DNA from: Silurus meridionalis | Lineage: Eukaryota; Chordata; Actinopteri; Siluriformes; Siluridae | Length of the DNA: 64,000 nucleotides | Assembly: GCF_014805685.1 (NCBI RefSeq) | Contig: NC_060892.1 | Span: forward strand, 20,278,490-20,342,489 | Direction of reading: 5' to 3' | Shown here: positions 59,401-64,000 of the stretch, piece after piece | Numbering within the stretch: the first letter of the stretch is position 1 | Layout of the letters: each line of letters begins with the position of its first letter | Notes under the pieces: generated by a model | Databases searched by the model: none | Told to the model about the DNA's origin: nothing | Seen by the model: only the letters and a program-made list of their open reading frames with translations | Made by a program: the position numbers and the translations under genes

Positions 59401-60836
59401 GTTCTTTCTCTGATAGGTTATGTTTTATATTTTACATTAACTTCTAAAGTGATAAATATAGACACCGAGATTTGGTTGTATGTAAGCTCTTTGGTTTTTT
59501 TTTTTTTTTTTAACTTGTATTGCACTTTTAGACAGCCTATCATACCTTTATAAAGATTGGTTGGTGCTTGGCAGGTGTGTCCACAGCCATTGGAACAGCA
59601 CTTTTTCGAGCCAGAGCACTCATGATCAGCACTGCAGCTCTCCACGCAGGCGGCTGCAAAGCCTGATGCCCTTTGAGGAGAAGGACAATCACCTTGCTTC
59701 TGCGTCTGCAGTGACTGTAAGAACTCGGCACTGGTGACACACTCATGGTGTTTCTTTTTAAAAAAACAAGGGAGGAAGAGACAGACAGAGGGAGACAAAG
59801 ACAGAGGGGGAGATACAGTGGTTAGCAAAAGACATGTTCCCTGGCCATAGGGTAGTGTATGAGACACAGCCATGGTCTCTGTATAAAACTCCTGCCAAAG
59901 CTGGCACACCGCTACGTTAAGCCTAAAACAGACTTGATGCACACAGAGCTGCGCTTCTAAGGACACATCTGGCTGCGGGGTTTCTGACCAAGATGGTCTG
60001 GAAACTGTTCATTTGCAGAACATCTCCAAGAATTACTTAACTCAATGCATCTCTGCATTGATGCAAGGCACATGTTTCTTCCATTGGGGGAATCGCACAG
60101 CTGGGGAAATAGCAAAGCATGCAGCTTGTTTCTAATACAGAGCAAATGAAAGTTACACCACAGTATCTTTTACCCAAGTGGTTTAATATCCTGCCATTTT
60201 ACTGCATTTTTACACTAAGCATCTTTAGGAGAATCCTGAAAAAACATGGCTCCATTTGAGTAGTTATTATGCTTTCTAAATGCACAGTTACATTGTTTTG
60301 TCTGCTTGAGATCTTTTCCTTAATACCACAGCACTCTGCAGAAGAGGATTAAAGGAGTATAATCAAATCTGATCCTATGGGCCAGGTGGATAATAGGAAT
60401 GTGATTAAATTTTCCATTCCACACACATAATGTACACTCACATGTGCACATATACGCTTGTCATGTAAATCATTTGGCATCACAGTGTAATTTTATATGC
60501 TGGCCCACAATCTTTCTCGTCGAGCTCCCTGATTTGGGTGAAATCGAATCACAGGAAGATGTTTTACCAAACATGCTCATACATCATGTCTAGAACTCTT
60601 GGCTCATTCTGGTAATGCATCATCTCCCAGCAGGTTAACGACTGTTATGTTCTTTATGTACAACCCATATCCCATTGTGGTTTAGTGTTCATCCTGTGTT
60701 GGTTTTAGTTGCACTGATTCACTCACACAAACACACTGGTACTCCAAGACCGATTTTCTGTGGTAAGACTTACCTCGCAAAACTTGTGAGAAAGAACTCT
60801 TCTGGTTTCCCATAATTCCTTGCATGGCTGCAGGCA
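46054..60836 (-). CDS. anos1: Anosmin-1, last 11 coding exons (5' end beyond window)
   Basis: This is a secreted, heparan-sulfate-binding matrix protein that modulates FGF signalling and guides GnRH/olfactory neurons. Exons (5'-3'): 60774-60836, 59546-59753, 58854-59038, 56306-56435, 53820-54001, 51037-51175, 49641-49784, 48673-48767, 47444-47612, 46549-46775, 46054-46194; 1683 nt, all in frame. The first two hold the end of the Cys-rich region and a WAP four-disulfide domain ([26 protein letters not shown]). Four fibronectin III repeats follow: exons 3-4 ([24 protein letters not shown]), 5-6, 7-9 ([21 protein letters not shown]) and 10-11. Translation stops at PQLNGTPL, without the His-rich tail known in mammals. 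The 49641 donor is GC. The signal-peptide exon was not found up to 64000. Which teleost paralog (anos1a or anos1b) is undecided. Confidence 0.93.
52717..52758. repeat. (TA)n followed by poly(A)
   Basis: A TA run of about 24 bases joined to about 18 A, possibly an old retroelement tail, in anos1. Confidence 0.85.
56443..56480. repeat. (GA)n microsatellite at anos1 splice acceptor
   Basis: In the anos1 sense it is a (CT)n run ending 6 bases before the acceptor TTTGCCAG|ACC of exon 56306-56435, so it extends the polypyrimidine tract. Confidence 0.95.
56785..57165. mobile_element. Mariner-like fragment
   Basis: GTAAGTAATTGGACAGTGAC, TTGGCTCTGTATTCCGGCAC and ATGTCAGCTTTAATTCAAAG match a recurrent fish mariner-like repeat. 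No frame is open. Boundaries are approximate. Confidence 0.55.
57310..58245. mobile_element. DNA repeat split by a second repeat (nested)
   Basis: The left part (57340-57510: GGTCAAGAGTTTCAGTTCATG, GTTTGAGTATTTTAGAAACTGC) and the right part (58155-58240: GAATGGCCAGACTAGTGGATGG, GTTCTGTCAGCCAAGA) belong to one common fish DNA repeat. The middle (57513-58135) belongs to a different family (R1). Confidence 0.6.
57513..58135. repeat. Dispersed repeat family R1, copy 3
   Basis: The left end CAGAGGTGCCTAATCTTTGTCC, the phrase GCATTATACCAAAC-like near 57594 and the core CTCTGTAATTTTCTTAACTAATGC-like near 57680 match copies 1 and 2. It interrupts the repeat described at 57310-58245. Confidence 0.5.
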
Positions 60837-63800
60837 CTGCAAACAAACAAAGAAAACAGACTTGAGAATGGAATGTAACCAGCCATTGAGTAACGGTAAA
60901 AAATAGCAAACAGTGGAGCCAAATATGCCAAACAACCTTAACCTTACATCATAAAAATAATCTAGCTCATAAATACCCACTGCAATCAAGCCTTTTTTAA
61001 AGTACCATTAAACACACCCTAGAAACCTTAATAGCTGTTTTCCTGCTATGATCATGAATTTGATATTATTAGTAAATGGTAATTTTTTTTTTTAGAAATC
61101 AGGTGATTTTCAGAATAGAGTTTCTTGAAGTAGCTTCCTTCTTAGTCATATATTGGTTATTCAAGGGCCAGACAAGACATGTTAAAAGAGAATCATTTTA
61201 AACTGGGGAAAATTGGGCAATTCACTTACCACCATATTAGTAACAAGTGTACACTCACTGCTTCATTCAATTATTCAGTCAGCTAATAAAGTGGCAGATA
61301 CCAATCAAGAGCTTCTGTTTATATTCAAATAAAATATATCAGCCAGATAGCCTAGTTTAAGTATATCTAAAACTTTTGATCTCGGGCATCTAACACCTTA
61401 AACGGAGTAGGCCAGACTACCTCTAGGTAACAACCATTTGTTGAGCAGAAAAGCATCAAAGAACACACAACATGTAAAAAACATTGAATTGATACAGCAG
61501 CTGATGACAACATTAACCAAGAACAGAAAAACACGGGTTAGCCCAAACTAAACAAATACCAAATGCTTTTTTATAGTTTTTTTTTTTAACATTGTCCAAG
61601 TTTTGGTGAGCATGGTTTCGGTATTCATATTCAAACTGGGTAGTAAGTTTATATGTGTTAAAATGTATCAGTGTCAGTATTTATTAAATGTACACATAAA
61701 CAATATTACCCCCTTTAAAGCTGTCATTTGTATTCTGTATTTTCTCTCTGGGTCTACACTGTTCATATCTTTTTATATTTTGTATAATTATGGAAACAGA
61801 CTAGCAAGCTAGCTGTTAAAGTAACTGTTAGTCTGGTGGATATTCAGTGCAAAACTCACTGTCAGCTGAAGAAAAACATCCATTACATTGTAATCAGATT
61901 TACATGCTGATCCACACAAGAGCAATGGAATGTGTATACAGACCACAGATTTATTTCTTGTTATAGGAATGTACAATTTGAGTTCTTGTAAGCATCTTGA
62001 GTAGGCAATAGGTAGATTTCCTATTTCCTATTTCCACAAAACCTAACTAGCTTTAATGCAAGGTTCTTCAATTCTAATGCTGGAGTGTCTGAATGCTACG
62101 AAACCTAGAAATTATATAGGAGTTAAATCAGGTGTCTTTGAACCACGCTATGTGTTTTGACTAGGTCAAACATAGAAGCCATGATCCCACCTTCCTGTGG
62201 GAAAGACTGGTGCATTTAACAAAATATTTTATTTTGATGACATAGTTTCAACCATTGGACTATTCCAATTGGATTTATGCACTTGACTGCCAAAGTCGGG
62301 GAAGTAAAAGCTTGTCAGAGCGGATTAAGATACAGATCTGGAGTCAAGCGATCTTTCTTGCTATGAAGTTAAAATAAATATTTAATAAAAGAGTAAATAT
62401 TCAGTTTAACCTTACACACTGCTAATGCTTAAATAATAGATTATAGTGCCACCCTGACAGGAAAGGGTGTGTACAGTAGTGTGTTTAGTCTCAGTCCTCT
62501 CATTCTTTCCTCTTTGTGCTCCGCTTACTTCAGTCCCCTCTAATCTATCAAACATGTGCGCTCCCAGCAAGCCTCTGACTCTGCCTCACCGGGCCAACCC
62601 TAGTCATTCATGTCGTCTCCGGTACGAACTGGGCAATATTAAGACATCTGTTGTGTGTTATCTGACGGATTATTTCAACATCTGCCATCATCTATTCTCC
62701 GCTGGAGAAAAGACGGCTTTCACTTGGCCGGACCCCGCAGAGTGCACTCTGCCTTTCGAAAGAGACCGGGGTTGGGGAGAGGGTGCTGATTTAGGTTTGC
62801 GGGAAAACAGACAAAGGTGTCGTTTTACTGCAAAAATAATCACAGCAAATGTGCAAATTTGATTTATCAGGCGGTCCTGCTGTGTCCTATCAACATGCTT
62901 TTGCCACATGAATTGCAAAAGAGTTGAACATGTAGGAATTTCGACAGCAAATTTGTTTTCTGGGTGTTGCTCCGATTTTTGGTGATAACGTTAAAAACAT
63001 TTTCTGTTGAATTATGAACTAAACCTCCTACAAGCTCTAATATTGCTCAGGATAATGAAAAGAAGGTGGATATAAGTGCATTATTGTGTTTGTGGGAAAC
63101 AAATGTTTCACAAACCAAATGGTAATAGGTGTAATAAACACATCAAAGATGTTTCAGGACCTTTTTACTACAGAAAGTCCAACTACATGTTAGTTATAGA
63201 TATGGCCAAATATGTGGGTAACCATTTTTGCCTCAGTAATACAAGTTTAATTTAAAACCTCTAAGTATAATAAAGAGGAAACATATATGTGGCATATAAG
63301 AGCATTTGGTTGCAAGGCCAAGGCCAGATTGACCAGAACATGCACTGCTTCCACCTAACAACCGCTGACAGCCTTCATGGGTCACCTTCACACCCAGCAC
63401 TTCAAAACAGAAAAAACCCACCACCCCCTCTCAATTCAACATACTCCTCAATTCCAAACACACAAAGCCTGCAAACTATCAATGTGACAACACTCTCCCG
63501 TGAGGGTGTGGAAAGAGGGCCAGTGGTAAACGTAGTGGCAATAAAGAATGGGAGCAGGACTCTATAACAGGAAGGTTGTTCTCCATCCTGCTGCCTTCAC
63601 AGCACAGCTCCCATATTCATCACAACTAAACAGGTATGCGGTGCTTAGTCTGAGGCTGACAAGGGTTATCAGCGGCTAATTTCTCTAATGCACAGGGCAC
63701 CAACTTAACAGACAGCATGTCATTATGATGTGATGGACGGACGACAGGCTTCCAAGTCATATTGAAAAAAAAAAAAAGAGAGACCGAGCTTAGCCGCAGT

Positions 63801-64000
63801 CTATTGTTTTAGTCTTAACAAAATCTAGCTTTAAATACGTTTGTGACTATTTTTGTGGACAATGTTATGGCTAAATGCATTTTTTTAATCCTAACGATTA
63901 CATTTTGAAACAGAAATGATCATTCACTGAGGGATTTTTGTGGCATTCCATTTCCATGACAAAGACCCAAAGGATTATTACTGAACATTGAGTTTAACCT
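60837..64000. other. anos1 upstream intron, no exon seen
   Basis: Presumably the intron(s) before the 60774-60836 exon, which starts in phase 0. A worn copy of the DNA repeat seen at 57310 lies at about 61240-61530 (AACAACCATTTGTTGAGCAG, AAAAGCATCAAAGAACACAC). I looked for a minus-strand Cys-rich exon ending in phase 0 and did not find one. The plus-strand open frame at 62467-62862 has no recognisable domain. Confidence 0.5.
61240..61530. repeat. Copy of the 57310-type DNA repeat
   Basis: GTCAGCTAATAAAGTGGCAG, CCAATCAAGAGCTTCTGTTT, AACAACCATTTGTTGAGCAG and AACACACAACATGT follow the family order. It has no coding capacity. Confidence 0.55.

Noticed and set aside
59418..59966. 182-codon frame as one anos1 exon
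   Set aside because: Only 59546-59753 is bounded by proper splice sites and matches the WAP domain; the rest is intron read-through.
62467..62862. 131-codon plus-strand open frame as a gene or as the anos1 first exon
   Set aside because: No recognised domain, no matching splice sites, and the wrong strand for anos1; the reverse frame lacks the expected cysteines.

Overview
This window is nuclear DNA of a teleost fish. It holds intron-rich vertebrate genes with GT-AG (and a few GC-AG) introns, long dinucleotide and GATA microsatellites, tRNA-derived SINEs, and many degraded Tc1/mariner, hAT, pogo-like and LINE copies of kinds common in ray-finned fish. An ostariophysan such as a catfish is possible, but that is a guess from the SINE and repeat style. 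I see no prokaryotic operon, CRISPR array or plainly novel system.

Layout. 1-8112: intergenic and repeat-rich, with one unrecognised candidate first coding exon (2093-2171, minus) reading off the left edge. 8113-28868 (minus): phka2, liver-type phosphorylase kinase alpha subunit, complete in 30 coding exons. 28869-29534: short head-to-head promoter shared with ncbp2. 29535-32147 (plus): ncbp2, cap-binding protein CBP20, 4 exons. 32306-35667: repeat-filled gap between convergent genes. 35668-40534 (minus): a SENP3/SENP5-class SUMO protease, 9 coding exons, with a non-coding 5' exon near 41377. 41450-46053: intergenic. 46054-60836 (minus): last 11 coding exons of anos1 (anosmin-1). Its signal-peptide exon is not visible and probably lies beyond 64000.

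The genes do not form a pathway: glycogenolysis control (phka2), RNA cap binding (ncbp2), SUMO removal (senp5) and an extracellular matrix/neuronal guidance protein (anos1). The order joins human Xp22 genes (PHKA2, ANOS1) with human 3q29 genes (NCBP2, SENP5), so the main comparative interest is synteny.

Most notable: one-base frame breaks in otherwise intact exons of phka2 (exon 9) and senp5 (coding exon 2), best explained by sequence errors but checkable; a senp5 catalytic-cysteine exon sandwiched between two near-identical direct transposon copies; three GC-AG introns; microsatellites directly against several splice sites; a hAT element with perfect 8-bp target duplications; an exact 44-bp-period triplicate with the palindrome TATCGCGATA in ncbp2 intron 1; and nested transposon insertions. 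All exon boundaries were placed by eye from splice signals, reading-frame continuity and recalled family sequence, not by alignment software.
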